From positions 434,001 to 498,000 of the forward strand of contig JABTTQ020002621.1 in the NCBI GenBank assembly GCA_016081115.2: a stretch of 64,000 bases of DNA, written 5' to 3'. The stretch comes from Rehmannia glutinosa. Its lineage: Eukaryota; Streptophyta; Magnoliopsida; Lamiales; Orobanchaceae. Below are positions 1-10,760 of this stretch, piece by piece (within the stretch, counting starts at the first letter, position 1; each line of letters begins with the position of its first letter). A program made the position numbers and the translations under genes. The notes under the pieces were generated by a model, which worked only from the letters and a program-made list of their open reading frames with translations, was not told where the DNA came from and made no database searches.

Positions 1-1328
1 CACTCAACGGACTGATCGAATTTGTTGATAGAATAACTCATTGCTTTTGACTAAAGACTTAACTTGATTGTAATATATTTTCAATGGAAGACTTAACACC
101 CTTGAATTTGGTTAGGTTTGTTTTAATACTTGGTTTTAGCACTTTGTTGATTATCAATTGGATAGCAAATTTATCGTGAGATATTAAAGTAATATGCATA
201 AATTGAAATCTTTGAAATGTAAATGACACAATAAGTTTTTATAGAGGTTCGAAGATGGGGTAATTCTTCTACTCCTCTCTTCTCCAACTCCTAGAGGAAT
301 CCACTAAGTATTGATCAATATACAAAGTGGTTAATCAGATACAAGTCTTGATCATACAAATTGACTTGATCCTTTGGGACTCGATTGGCTTCTCGACGAC
401 TCGGCTTCTTTACAGGACAACCGCTTTACTACTACACAGCCCACTTGCTCAAGCTTCTTCTTCGATTTGACCACGAAGCCCTCCAAACACTTGAGACCGG
501 TTCGACCTTGAACCTTCCTACAATCCTCCGTGGAATGTAGACCCCTTGATTCATCAAATGTTTCCTTTTCAACCGATTGAACTTGTCTTTCCTTCACAGG
601 TGAGTGTTGGATTGATTTCCTTCGTAATGTAGGCTTGATGATTGAATTTGAATGACTTGAGAGTAATTTGTTTTTGTTACTGATTCGAATGTTAGCTTGA
701 ATGTTCGTGGTTGAGTAACCTTCTCTCGCAGTGATTCTCGGCCTTTTATAGTGATCTTTCAAAAATCTTCCCGTTGAAGAGATAGACTTATTTTCAAAAG
801 ACACTTGTGGTCGTTGGCTTCTCTTGTTGCGATCCTTGGAATTGATATTTCCTTGTATGAATGATTTTTCAACTTTTCGAGTTCGACACAGTGCGATGCT
901 TCCCATTGGTTTATTCCTTTTGCACGCTTCGGGATCGAGCACTTTAAGAAAGGCAAGATGGAAGTATTACTTGTTTAAGTAATTTCCTTGACTTCGTGCA
1001 ACGGATCTCTTTCGATTATCTCGACTTGATCGCATTTTCTTAACTTCCCAGGTGGCTTCGAGTCGCCTTCCAATCATTGGATGACTCTTCTTCGTCACTT
1101 CAACTTGAGACTGGGCTGTCTTGAGTTGACTTGACTAATACTTTACTCGTATCTCTTTGTACCTTGCCGAGTTCTGTCTTCTCTTCTTTGCCACACTCAC
1201 CGCCCTCGCAATGAGTCTTCCTTCAAGTATCCGATTGTCTTCTTGCATGTTCAGGCATAGCCGACTTGACTCACTCGACCCAAATTTCTATCTATTACAA
1301 TGCAATTTACAACAAAAATGGGGTGTCA
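1..1328 (-). repeat. 3' LTR of the first Copia element (truncated by the window edge)
   Basis: In element orientation the LTR begins near 1328 with TGACACCCC and continues left past the window start. Its first 230 window bases match the 5' LTR remnant at 8689-8923. A 196-residue open frame inside it (352-942, minus) has no recognisable domain and is treated as chance. The outer end and any target-site duplication are outside the window. Confidence 0.7.
742..751 (-). promoter_or_regulatory. TATA-like box in the Copia 3' LTR
   Basis: The minus strand reads CTATAAAAGG here, a good plant TATA context, lying inside the LTR about 580 bases after its start. Its position and strand fit the U3/R promoter of the LTR. 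Activity is not shown by the sequence. Confidence 0.45.
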
Positions 1329-1366
1329 ACTTTCTATTCTAAGTTTTACATGGCATTCATCAAAAT

Positions 1367-1850
1367 CTAAAAATAATTTCCCAACAAAGTTGAGATGTAT
1401 TCCAAGGTGATGTCTTTTTTTTCAACATGATCTCTTATAAATTTATATATGACATCAATGTGCTTTGTTCTTGAGTGCAATACTGGATTCTGAGTGATTG
1501 CAATAGAACTAGTGTTATCACACAAAATTAGAATTTCTCTTTCTTCAATATCATACTCTCTCATTTGCTATCTCATCCAGAGAACTTGGGCACAACATGT
1601 TTTACCGCATCTATGTACTCGCTTCAATTGTGGATGTAGCTATTGAATTCTCGTTTTTCTTTTTGAACCAAGAAACTAACTGCTTTTCAAGCATTTGACA
1701 TGTATCTCGATGTACTTTTTCCGTCAACTCTACATCCAAAGATCCGAGTATGAGTATCCTACCAGCTTGAATCCTCATTCTTTTGGATACCATAAGCCAA
1801 CTTCTTGACATCCCTTCAAATACCTTATGATTCTCTTCTTAGCAGAATGT
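1367..1850 (-). pseudogene. Copia RNase H domain (end of pol)
   Basis: RNase H removes the RNA strand during reverse transcription. The minus frame 1564-1367 contains the Copia hallmark CDNTSSIAITQNPVLHSRT, then KHIDVIYKFIRDHV and a KKDI-LEYI stretch, which is the end of the RNase H domain and the start of the pol tail. The usual tail that follows is missing and the frame runs into a degraded sequence just before the 3' LTR. The N-terminal half (1611-1850) is in another frame, so at least one frameshift is present. Confidence 0.8.
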
Positions 1851-2950
1851 GACTCTGTTTTGGTGTAGATGAAATCTAGCACATTACCTACAACAAAGGT
1901 GATGTCGGCTGCTTCTTTGTTAAATAGAACAAAGATCCAATGAGGGCTCTATATCTAGTTTGATTAACGACCTTGTCATCCGCATCCATGTCCATTTTAA
2001 CTGATGTATACATAGGAATCTTCATTGATGACTTCTCTTCCATACCAAATTTCGTCATTAAATCTCTGGTTTACTTGGTTTGGCTTATGAAGGTTCCATC
2101 CTTCAATTGCTTAACTTGAAGACCTAAGTAGAAAGTTAGCTCTCCCATCATGCTCATCTCAAATTTGACTTTCATGAGGTTTGAAAACTTTTCATACAAC
2201 TCTTTGTTTGTGGATCCAAAGATGATATCATCACATATATTTGAACACACAATATACTCTCTCCATCTTGAATCATGAAGAGTGTTTTCAACCTTGCCTT
2301 TGGTGTATCCATTGTCAATTAAAAGCGAGATAATGTATCATACCATGCTCTTGGTGCTTGTTTCAATCCATACAATACCTTTTGAGCTTGTAGACCTTAT
2401 CTCCAATAGTTTTTCGCTTAAAACTTGGAGGTTGTTCAAAATAGACTTCTTCCTCTAACAGTTTATTTAGAAATACACTCTTCACAACCATTTGATATAC
2501 AAATGAAGTTCTTATGTGCAAAGATAAGCAAGAAACATCCTTATTGCTTCCAATCTGGCAACAGGAGCAAATGTTTCATCAAAATCTATACCTTCTTCTT
2601 GGCGCACCCTTTGGCTACCAACCTTGCTTTATTTTCGACTACAGATCTTTCCTCATTCATCTTGTTTCGAATACCCACTTAGTACCAATAACATTTTGGT
2701 GGATTGGCATTTGAACTAATTTCCATACTTTGTTTCTCTCAAATCGCTTCAACTCTTCTTGCATGGCCTGAATCTAATGTGTGTCTTCCAATGCTTGTGG
2801 CACATCCTTAGGCTTTATTTGAGAAATAAAACAAGTGAACATTGCTTCATGCTGTGCTCTGGATCTGGTTTTTATGCCATCTCTAACATCTCAAATGATT
2901 AACTTAGGTGGATGGTCTCGAGCCATCGACATCGAGGTTGGAGTAAGTCT
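1851..2950 (-). pseudogene. Copia reverse transcriptase (RVT_2), frameshifted
   Basis: The reverse transcriptase copies element RNA into DNA in the virus-like particle. Piecewise minus-strand translation gives family-typical blocks: AMQEELKRFERNKVWKLV, an ARLVAKG-like block, the [11 protein letters not shown] block, and near 2220-2240 the catalytic YVDD region followed by DIIFGS. The base order at YVDD (TATATGTGATGATATC on the minus strand) has lost one base, so the active site itself is out of frame. Several other shifts and stops occur. The domain lies between integrase and RNase H as expected for Copia. Confidence 0.8.
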
Positions 2951-3054
2951 GGCTGGATTGACCATCTTGCACTAAGTTGTCTTGAACAACTTCTTCATCA
3001 TCATTCAGCTGCAAACCTTCCAGCTGTCTTTGAGATTCAGCTATCTCATCATCA

Positions 3055-4000
3055 TCAGGGTTGAGTGCTCTCTTCTACTTCAATATAAGGACTCTTCTGC
3101 ATAGTTGGCTGATTATGCTTATCAGCTAACCCATCAATGTCTTCTCCATTCACATTTGGCTCATCAAATACCACATGGATAGACTCTTCTGTAACCATAG
3201 TCCTCTTGTTTAGCACTATATAGGCTTTACTCTTAGCTGAGTATCCGAAAAAGAGACCTTCATCAGATTTAGCATCAAAAGCCTTCAAATTACCCTTGGC
3301 ATTGTTGTGGATGAAGCACTTACATCCAAATATCTTGAAATATCCAACATTTGACTTTCTCCCTGTCCAAATATCATAAGGAGTCTTAGTTAATTGCCTG
3401 TTTATCATGCATCTATTCTGAGTATAACATGTTGTATTTATGCCTTCAGCCCAAAATCTCTTAGGCAATCCAACTTCAACTAACATTGTCCTTGCAGCTT
3501 CCTTGAAAGTTCTGTTTTTCTTTCAAACTACTCATTTTCTGTTGGAGTCCTTGTCACGCTGATAATTCATGAGCAATACCTATTTCAACACAATACTAAG
3601 TTATAATCCTATTGACAAACCCAGTTCCCCTGTCTGATCTTTTCTTTATAATGGTTTGATTCTTCTAATTCTGAACTCTTCTCATCAGCTGAGGCAACTT
3701 CTGCAGTGTTTTCTTCTTTTTACACATGAAAATAGTCCATGTATATCTTCAAAATCATCCACCACCACTAAGGTGTATTTATTTCCACTTATGCTAGCTG
3801 GCTCAACAGACCAAATAAGTCCATATGCAAATGATGCAATATCCTTGTTCAAGAAGGACTTAGCTTATCCTTGAATGATGATTTGATTTGCTTTCCCATA
3901 TGGCATTCATCACATATACTTTCTTTCTTGTACATCGAGTCAGCAATCCTTCGACAAGATGACTCCTTGCAAGCTTGTTGATTGTCTCTTTTGTCTATAT
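3055..4000 (-). pseudogene. Copia GAG-pre-integrase and integrase domains
   Basis: Integrase inserts the cDNA copy into the genome. The segment near 3870-4000 ends in CDECHMGKQIKSSF, the zinc-binding end of the GAG-pre-integrase domain. The frame 3486-3055 carries the end of the core and the following conserved region: GLPKRFWAEGINTTCY, then TPYDIWTGRKSNV and FGCKCFIHN. Between them (3490-3870) the core is shifted among frames; fragments such as GTGFVN and the antisense of the D-D-E core can be traced. The domain is followed by an acidic linker leading to RT. Confidence 0.8.
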
Positions 4001-5523
4001 GCATGTGTGTTTGTTTTAGCAATCGCTTTCTTGGGGTAGTTGTGGGATTTTGGTGTTGTGCATGGGTGCATAAGTATGTTGATAATAGCTCTTTTGCCTT
4101 GGGAATGACCTTTGCTGAGGTTGAGGTCTTTGCCATTTTGGCTTATATCCCATAGGTCTTTGCTGATATTACTCATGGTTATTCCAATCAGCTTGGTTTG
4201 GATAGTTTCTACCATTCCCATCATATGTGTTTCTTTGATGAAATCTCGGGGCTTTTGGTAGATTTGTTTGGCTTTTACAGAGTATTTTTTGTTAGAGTCG
4301 CCGATGGACTTGTCTCAATTTCTTCTCACGGTCTTCCTTTCAAAGATATTCTAATCGGCTTCTTTCCTTTTCCCTTATAACTATTGCTTTGTTTGGTATG
4401 ATTGTGATTATGTTTTGGTGTGGGTGTTGATGTAACATATGGTGTTTTGGGTTTTGGATTCCCTCATTCTTGAGGATCCTTTCTCCATAATCACTCGGGA
4501 GCTTGACTATGCACAAAGGAATTGAATCATATATTGTCTTATCTCCACGTCTTTTTGACTCATAATAAGTTCATCCAATGATTTGGATGCTTTTGTAAAT
4601 GAGACAATCACATTTTTAAAATCATTTCTTCTTTTCTCAAGAGCGACTAACTCGCTTATGATCTTGGCATTTTCAAACGCCTTCAACTTAGTGTTCTCAT
4701 CGCCTATTTGACTTAGAGTACTCGGCTCTTTAGTCACCTCCGAGTTTTGGCTTTTAAGTCTGGTTGTTCTCCTCATTCAAAAGTGTGTGTGAGGTTTTAA
4801 TGTGCTAAAATCTTTCATTATTTTGCCTAATGAATCATAAAGATATGTGGGTGACGAAGTGTGTGTATCACAATCACTATCACTTGAATCTTAATGAATG
4901 AGATGAGTTAGATTGTACCTCATCTCCTTGATCTTGTTCTTTAGCCATGAGGCGGATCAAAGCCTCTTCATCAAGATCACTTCAAAGAGTCGCCTTCACT
5001 ACTATCGTAGTCGGCCGCCTCTTTGCACTTGGTTGGCTCAGTGATCTCAAAGAACCATCATGGCTTTCTTCTTTTCTTGTCTTCATTCCCTGAAGACACT
5101 TCTATCTTCTTCATTTCTATATTTGTTGACTGGTGGATAGGAACAGTTAACAGCAAAGTGTCCTGGTTGTCTGCAATTCCTACACAGGTTTATCAGCTCT
5201 ATGATAGTCAGTTCTTTGATGTTCATCTCTCTTGGGCGGTCTGTCCTCCCTTGCTTTGGAAGGTGCTGAATGTCTCCTGGAGGTTTCACCCTTGTTTATT
5301 TTATAGTTCTTGTTAAAGAACTTGTTGAATCTTTTTACCATGAGTGAAATTTCCTCTTGTCAATGGTCTACTTTGGCTCAGTTTTCTTCCCTTCATCGGC
5401 CAAAGAATACAACTATCTTGGGCACAATTGTTTCCTTGCTCTTTCTTTCTCACTCAAATTCGTATGCTTTAAGTGTCCGAGAATAGCTCATGATTAGATG
5501 TTCTTGAGAGGTCCATTGAATGT
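4001..5523 (-). pseudogene. Copia gag C-terminal half with CCHC zinc knuckle and spacer
   Basis: Gag forms the particle and binds RNA. A CCHC knuckle, CRNCRQPGHFAVNC (C-x2-C-x4-H-x4-C), lies at 5143-5184 and is complete. Downstream in element order, frame 4776-4507 has a lysine-rich coiled-coil-like spacer ending FTKASKSLDELIMSQK, common in plant Copia Gag-Pol between the knuckle and protease. A Q/P/Y-rich stretch follows at about 4120-4380. I could not see a clear retropepsin D-S/T-G motif. The upstream half of gag lies beyond the solo LTR at 7804-8393. Confidence 0.75.
5143..5184 (-). other. CCHC zinc-knuckle coding segment of Copia gag
   Basis: Minus-strand translation gives CRNCRQPGHFAVNC with all four zinc ligands, spacing C-x2-C-x4-H-x4-C. 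It is one of the few undamaged motifs of this element. Confidence 0.85.
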
Positions 5524-5528
5524 CTCAT

Positions 5529-7798
5529 TGTCACGCCCGAACTTACGATATTATAATAACCAAAATCTAATATTTATTAAGAAAAGAGCATGATATTCAC
5601 TTAGTTATTACAAGCCAAACGTACATCGTGACCAAATTACAAGAAAGGAGAAAAGTGACCAAGTCTATAATTCCTATAAATAAAACTATTATTACAATCA
5701 TTATTCTAGCCAAAATACGGCATATACATATATATAGGAGGTCGTCAAAACCTTTAACAAAATACTTTTGTCCTGGCACTAGCTAATGAGATCAAGGAAA
5801 TTCCTCAACTCCTTCGTTGTCGCCTGGATTATTGCACAAATATTTTTTTACGAAAATATATATACGTGAGGAGAAGAAAACCTCAGCGAGTGGGTGTGCG
5901 TGTGCAGGTGTGGCTTTTTAGAAAAGTTTAATGTTAAGAAAGATTCAATTATTCTTTATAAGTGCAATCATTTCAATTCAATAGCAACATGCACTCAATC
6001 AATCTGTAGCACAATTAATTCAAATTTCACATTAACGGGGGGAAATCATTCATAAACGGTAAGTGATCCCCGTTCTCGCTTATCACTACTTTATCGCGTT
6101 GGCGTAAAGCCTTACCCCCTTATTGCACCACACTACGGCTCGACTCTCCACATTGGGGCTCGCGAAGCCCGGAGAAGTCATATTTCGGAATATACCGATC
6201 ATACGACCCACTTCAACCCATGGAACACTCCGTCCAGGGCGGTGGGATTTGGTGGTGGATAGCGAAGAACCTTTTAAGACCGCAGGCCCGTGCCTGACCA
6301 GCCGAACTCAGCCCTATCCACACCACACAAGGGCCCGACACTTACCAAATATACAAGACACATGCAGTAATGCAACAAGCAAATAATTTTCTTGAGCAAA
6401 TTGACAATATCATTCTAATTACTAAATCAATTAGGCAAATTAATAAATAATAGATTAATATTTCTTCCAGATCATGTAACCAATTTTGAAAAATAAATTA
6501 GTTAGGTATGGTAACAGTAATTTATCCTAACCAATTAAATCTACTACATAAATTAAATTTATCAATCCATGAAGTAATGTGCCAGTAGTTTAATTATTTT
6601 AATTGTCGTACCAACTTTATTCATTGGATAATGAATTCAATTTTCTTTTATAAGTGTTTTTATAGTCAGGTTCATTAAATCCACAATATATTAGTTATAA
6701 ATATTTTAAATTCATTTTTTTTTTTCATCCTTAACATTACAAAGTGCATGATTTTTGAATTAATTGTACTAAAACTGATGTATATATATATATATATATA
6801 TATTCTTAATCAAATTAGAGGTTTAAAAGCAATTATTTGGGTTTAAGAAATTCAGCCTAATTTCAAAATAAAGCAAACTAACAAACGACATGAACAAATC
6901 CAATTTACTATTAGGTAATTCACAAATTTGTACAATAGAATATTAACTGACAAAGAACGAATGTTATTTAAGTTAATATGTTAATCTATTTAGGGTGAAC
7001 ACTTCTTGGTCCTATTTCCAGTTAATGATTAGGCAACTAAGATGAATACAACAAAGCAACCAAGCAATCTAATGTACAAAATAGCATAAAATCCAGGTTG
7101 CATATGTATTCATTTTATGAATTGGGAAAACTTATAATTAATATAATAAAATCTTAACACCCATTCAACTTATTGGGTGAAGTTTTCCTTTCCACTAAAC
7201 TTCAACTTAATTATTTTTAATCAAACCAATTCACATGAAAAGGAATTCATACTAATGATTAAAACATTTAAGCTTAGAAAACCACTCACCGTTTCCAAAA
7301 TTGGTTAGCTTTCTCTTGTTTCTCTTTTTTTTTCCTTTTCCGTTGCCTTTCTTCCTTAATTCTATGTGGAATTTGCTTATCTTTGTGTTTTTAATAATTT
7401 TATATTGTTTTGTTTAAATCCTTATCATAGAACCAATTTAAATCTCTTAACCCCTCGTGTATCCGCTACCGTCATTTTGCTTATGTCAACATGGTTAAGC
7501 AAGTGGTGGCACCATTAGATGAGTTTTCCATTCTTAATCCTATCGGCTAATAGATATATACTTATATATATTTGTGTTTTGACCCCTATAAGAACTAGTT
7601 ATCCAAATTAGGTATTTATATAAATTTTTATACTTCAATTCGGACACTAGAATTTTGTAACCATTTAAATAAACTAAAATACGTATATTCTTAATATATA
7701 TATATACGTATATTCTTAATATATATATATATATTCCAAAATAAACTCATATACAAAATTTACTATATTACAAGTAGGAGAAATTTTGGGGTCCTACA
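5529..7798. mobile_element. Solo LTR (about 2.27 kb) inserted in Copia gag
   Basis: The segment starts TGTCACGCCC and ends GTCCTACA, so it has TG...CA LTR termini. It is flanked by CTCAT (5524-5528) and CTCAG (7799-7803), a 5-bp target duplication with one mismatch. Copia gag coding sequence continues directly on both sides, so the inserted block is precisely bounded. There is no PBS, PPT or coding domain inside, which fits a solo LTR left by LTR-LTR recombination. A GC-richer block at about 6040-6380 stands out from AT-rich surroundings, and a (TA)n tract lies at about 6780-6803. Orientation and clade are undetermined; the length suggests a Gypsy family. Confidence 0.75.
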
Positions 7799-7803
7799 CT
7801 CAG

Positions 7804-8393
7804 GGCCACGACCTTCATTTCCCATTCAATTTGGGAGGTCTCTTAGTATCTTCATGCACATCTCTTTCTCGAGTGTATTCTTTCCTAAGAGCTAAAAGCT
7901 TATTTGTTATCTCTGTGAACGGCATCCGGTGATCCGGACTTCACCGCATGCATTTTAAAATTTCCAAATTTTTGAACAACAACAATTAATTTATTCTCTT
8001 TAATCGTTTCCGATCCTTCAAAAATCGGGGCGACTTATCCCAAATTTCTTTGGCTGATTTGCATGACTTGACATTGTTGAACATAGCCTTGTCCAATATC
8101 TTGTAGAGAATATCCTTGGCCACATTGTCAAATTTCTATCTTCATTAGTCCACTCACTACGAGGTTTTTCAACCATGGCTTGTCTAGCTTCTACTGGTGC
8201 AACATCCTCTCCTTCAAAGCAGTTGTGTGCTCTTCTTATAGCAAAAGATTAACCTTCATTATTTGCAATGGCCCATCTTCTATCACAAGCCATATTTCAT
8301 CGTGTAAGGTGATAGGTGAGCTCGCATGTGAATTTTCCAATCATCAAACTCTTCCACAGTAAACATAGGAATGCGAGTTAGATTGGCTTCCAT
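7804..8393 (-). pseudogene. Copia gag N-terminal half (UBN2/gag-polypeptide type)
   Basis: This is the capsid part of Gag. The start codon is at 8393 on the minus strand, followed by MEANLTRIPMFTVEEFDDWK, the standard N-terminus of plant Copia Gag. A frameshift follows near residue 35. Further on, ILYKILDKAMFNNVKSCKS, AKEIWDKSPRFLKDRKR and EITNKLLALRKEYTRERDV can be read in alternating frames, all in family order. The sequence stops at the solo LTR and resumes beyond 5528. The ATG lies about 110 bases inside the PBS, as expected. Confidence 0.8.
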
Positions 8394-8504
8394 GATAATA
8401 ACTTTGATTTAAAAAAAAAGACTTTGAAAACACAATTGTTAAGCTTTTTGAAAAAGTTTGAGATCAAGTTCAGTAACCAGTGCGGAAGGCTCAATGAACC
8501 AACC

Positions 8505-8516
8505 GCTCTGATACAA
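8505..8516 (-). other. Primer-binding site of the first Copia element
   Basis: The minus strand reads TTGTATCAGAGC, one base different from TGGTATCAGAGC, the plant Copia site complementary to the initiator Met tRNA 3' end. It lies two bases inside the 5' LTR end (LTR terminal bases ACCTACA). This fixes the element's orientation and the LTR boundary at 8519. Confidence 0.8.
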
Positions 8517-8518
8517 CT

Positions 8519-8924
8519 TGTAGGTCCCAAGGGGTGTGAAGTAAGGTTTAGAGGGGGGGGGGGGGGTTGTTGAATAAACCTTACAAAAGTTTCACTTTTT
8601 AGTCCTTTTAAAATATTCAACAAAGTTTACTCAAATCAGCTAAGTCCTTGAGGGACAACTAGGTTGGCTTTCTTCAGTAAAGTTACCCACTCAACAGACT
8701 GAACTAGGCTGTTGATAGTATAACTTAACTGCGTCAGCTAACACTTAACTTTTAGATGATTTGGTTTTTAATAGCGGAAGACTTAACATCCTTTGTTAAT
8801 TTTAAACTCGTTTTTAATACTTGTTTTTAGCACTTGTTATATCAGTTGGATAGCAATATAACTTATAAGCAAATATGAAAATATAAGCAAGAAAGTAAAT
8901 CTTTGAAAGTGAATGACACAAACA
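8519..8924 (-). repeat. 5' LTR remnant of the first Copia element
   Basis: The remnant starts next to the PBS with the terminal CA (TG on the plus strand at 8519) and aligns with the 3' LTR remnant until about 8924. A run of 14 G lies at 8553-8566. The rest of the LTR, including its promoter half, is replaced by Athila-type sequence. No target duplication can be assigned because the outer end is lost. Confidence 0.65.
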
Positions 8925-8989
8925 AAAAATTAAGTTAGAAAAAAACAATAATCAAATGAACAAAACGTGGAAAGTTTTGCATCTTGATG

Positions 8990-10068
8990 ACACCTTATTT
9001 TCTTAAGGATCAATCAAGAATATGGTCGACACTTCCCGCTTCCCTTTCTTGCTCGGAATAATGCTTAACTCGTTGCCCATTAACAATGAAAGTTCAACCA
9101 TGTTTTGCTAACTGCTCAATAGCTCCCGGCCGATAGAACCTCTTCAATGACAAACGGACTGACCACCTTGATTTGAACTTACCCAAAAAAAAGTTTTAAA
9201 CAAGAATTATACAAAAGCACAACTTGTCCAGGTAAAAACTCTCTTCTCAAAATTCATTTATAATGCCATCTCTTCATGCGATCTTCAAAAATTTGAGTGT
9301 TCTCATAAGCATCTTGGAAGGACTCCTCTAGCTCACTTATTTGCAAACTTTCCTTTTTCGCCCACAACGGACATGTCAAAATTTAGCCTTTTCATTGCCC
9401 AAAGTGCCTTATGTTCTAATTCCACCGAGAAGATGGCATGGATTTCCAAAGACTAATCAATACGACAACATATCTAAAGGTGTTTTGTATTCCGCACGAT
9501 AAGCCCACAAAGCATCATCAAGCTTACAAGCCTAATCATTTCGATTTATATTGACCGCCTTCTACAATATCTATTTGATCTCTCTGTTCAAAACTTCACA
9601 GACCATTCGATTGTGGGTGATAAGCTATGGTGACTCTATGTTTTACTCCGTCTTCTCCATGAGATTGTTAAACAACTTATTACAAAAGTGAGAGCCCCCA
9701 TCACAAACTAGAGCTCGTGGAGTACCAAATCGTGTGAAGATATTCTTTAGCAAGAACTTCAATACAATCCGTGCATCATTTGTTTTTGTTAGGATTGCCT
9801 CCACATACTTGGATACATAATCTACTGCAAGAATGATGTAAATGTACCAACATTAAGAAGGAAATATCCCCATGAAATATGTGTCCCATACATCCAATAA
9901 CTCCATTTCCGTCATGTTTGTCAATGGATTCTATGTCGCCTAGAAATTGTTCCCATTCTTTTACACCTATCGTGCTGTAAAACAAACTTTTAGAAGTTTT
10001 TAAAAATTGAAGGCCAAAAGAAACCACATTGTAATAATACCTTTGTTGCAGTATGCGTTGGTCAAAAG
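8990..10068 (-). pseudogene. Athila integrase (core and C-terminal part), degraded
   Basis: Minus-strand fragments include GVKHRVTIAYHPQSNG near 9600-9640, the conserved end of the integrase core. The C-terminal region follows with a gag-pol tail reading VNGQRVKHYSEQEREAG and then a stop near 9010. The intervening positions carry multiple stops and shifts, and the catalytic D-D-E residues cannot all be assigned. The order RT, RNase H, integrase confirms Gypsy. Confidence 0.7.
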
Positions 10069-10173
10069 TGACCCCGCTTGGCGATGAATGGTATTGCTCA
10101 AAGATACTTGCCCATTCTTCTTGAGGCACTCCTTTGACCCCGCTTGGCGATGAATGGTATTGTTCAAAGATAC
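10069..10173 (-). repeat. 39-bp direct duplication inside Athila integrase
   Basis: A 39-bp block at 10069-10107 recurs at 10135-10173 with one mismatch, offset 66 bases. Both contain the plus-strand segment CCCCGCTTGGCGATGAATGG. The duplication breaks the integrase frame and is a private rearrangement of this copy. Confidence 0.85.
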
Positions 10174-10329
10174 AAAAGTGAGCTCCCTTTGATATGTATA
10201 TTTGGTAGTAAAACTCCACTTACTAAGAAATTCACAATATCGGCGTACCATGGAATATTTGTCCCTAACATCGTGGATTAATTCTTCCGAAAATATTTTT
10301 TTGATATTGCCCGTCTTTTCCTCTTTATT

Positions 10330-10760
10330 CGTATGCTCTAGCTGCGAAAGATGGTTTGCCACCACATTCTCACTTCCTTTTGATCCCGAATTTCGATGTT
10401 AAACACTTGCAATAAGAGTATCCATCGAATGAGCCTAAACTTTGCATCCTTCTCGTGAAAATAAATACTTAATCGCTTCATGGTCTCGTGTGGACTATCA
10501 TCTTTGACCCTATAAAATACGCCCGAATTTATCAAATGAAAAAACCACCGCAAGTAACTCCTTTTCGTTGTGGTGTAGTTCGCTTGGTCGAAGTCAGTCA
10601 AGTGTTAATTGCATCACACATAATTATCATGGTTTTTGACCCAAAAATAGTTATCATGGTTTTTGACCCAACGCAGCTCCCAATGCAAAGTCAATTGCAT
10701 CACACATAATCTCGAACGGTGACTCGGTCTAGTATTATCAAAATCGGTGCACTTATCGAA
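10330..10760 (-). pseudogene. Athila RNase H domain
   Basis: Frames 10601-10338 and around hold the RNase H region that follows RT. Recognisable pieces are a YTTTKRSYLRWFFHLINSG-like stretch (related to the ATTEKELLAVVFALDKFR block, damaged) and then KRLSIYFHEKDAKFRLIRWI followed by FNIEIRDQK, which correspond to the end of the RNase H domain. It contains a nested pair of small direct duplications at 10608-10710. Confidence 0.65.
10608..10710 (-). repeat. Nested short direct duplications at the RT/RNase H border
   Basis: ATTGCATCACACATAAT occurs at 10608-10624 and again at 10694-10710. Between them TTATCATGGTTTTTGACCCA occurs twice, at 10624-10643 and 10651-10670. Two overlapping duplication events at one site are likely. 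Confidence 0.85.

Larger units (their letters stand above)
1..8924 (-). mobile_element. Ty1/Copia LTR retrotransposon, minus strand, split by a solo LTR and cut at both ends
   Basis: Read on the minus strand, the order is partial 5' LTR, PBS, gag with a zinc knuckle, integrase, reverse transcriptase, RNase H and partial 3' LTR. Integrase before RT is diagnostic of Copia. The two LTR remnants align with each other (bases 1-230 against about 8689-8923) in the same order with scattered differences. The left LTR runs off the window start. The right LTR stops matching at about 8924, where Athila-type sequence begins. A 2.27-kb solo LTR splits gag at 5529-7798. All ORFs carry stops and frameshifts, so the copy is not coding as written. 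The lineage within Copia was not determined. Confidence 0.9.

Noticed and set aside
352..942. 196-residue minus-strand open frame
   Set aside because: It lies inside the Copia 3' LTR, has no domain, and its composition follows the LTR sequence. No start context or conservation supports it.
8505..8516. tRNA-like fragment
   Set aside because: It is only the 12-base primer-binding site. No tRNA gene with arms and anticodon was found at any of the PBS positions or elsewhere in the window.
8553..8566. 14-G run as a functional G-rich element
   Set aside because: It is a single homopolymer inside an LTR remnant with no further G-runs nearby. Its length may also be inaccurate.
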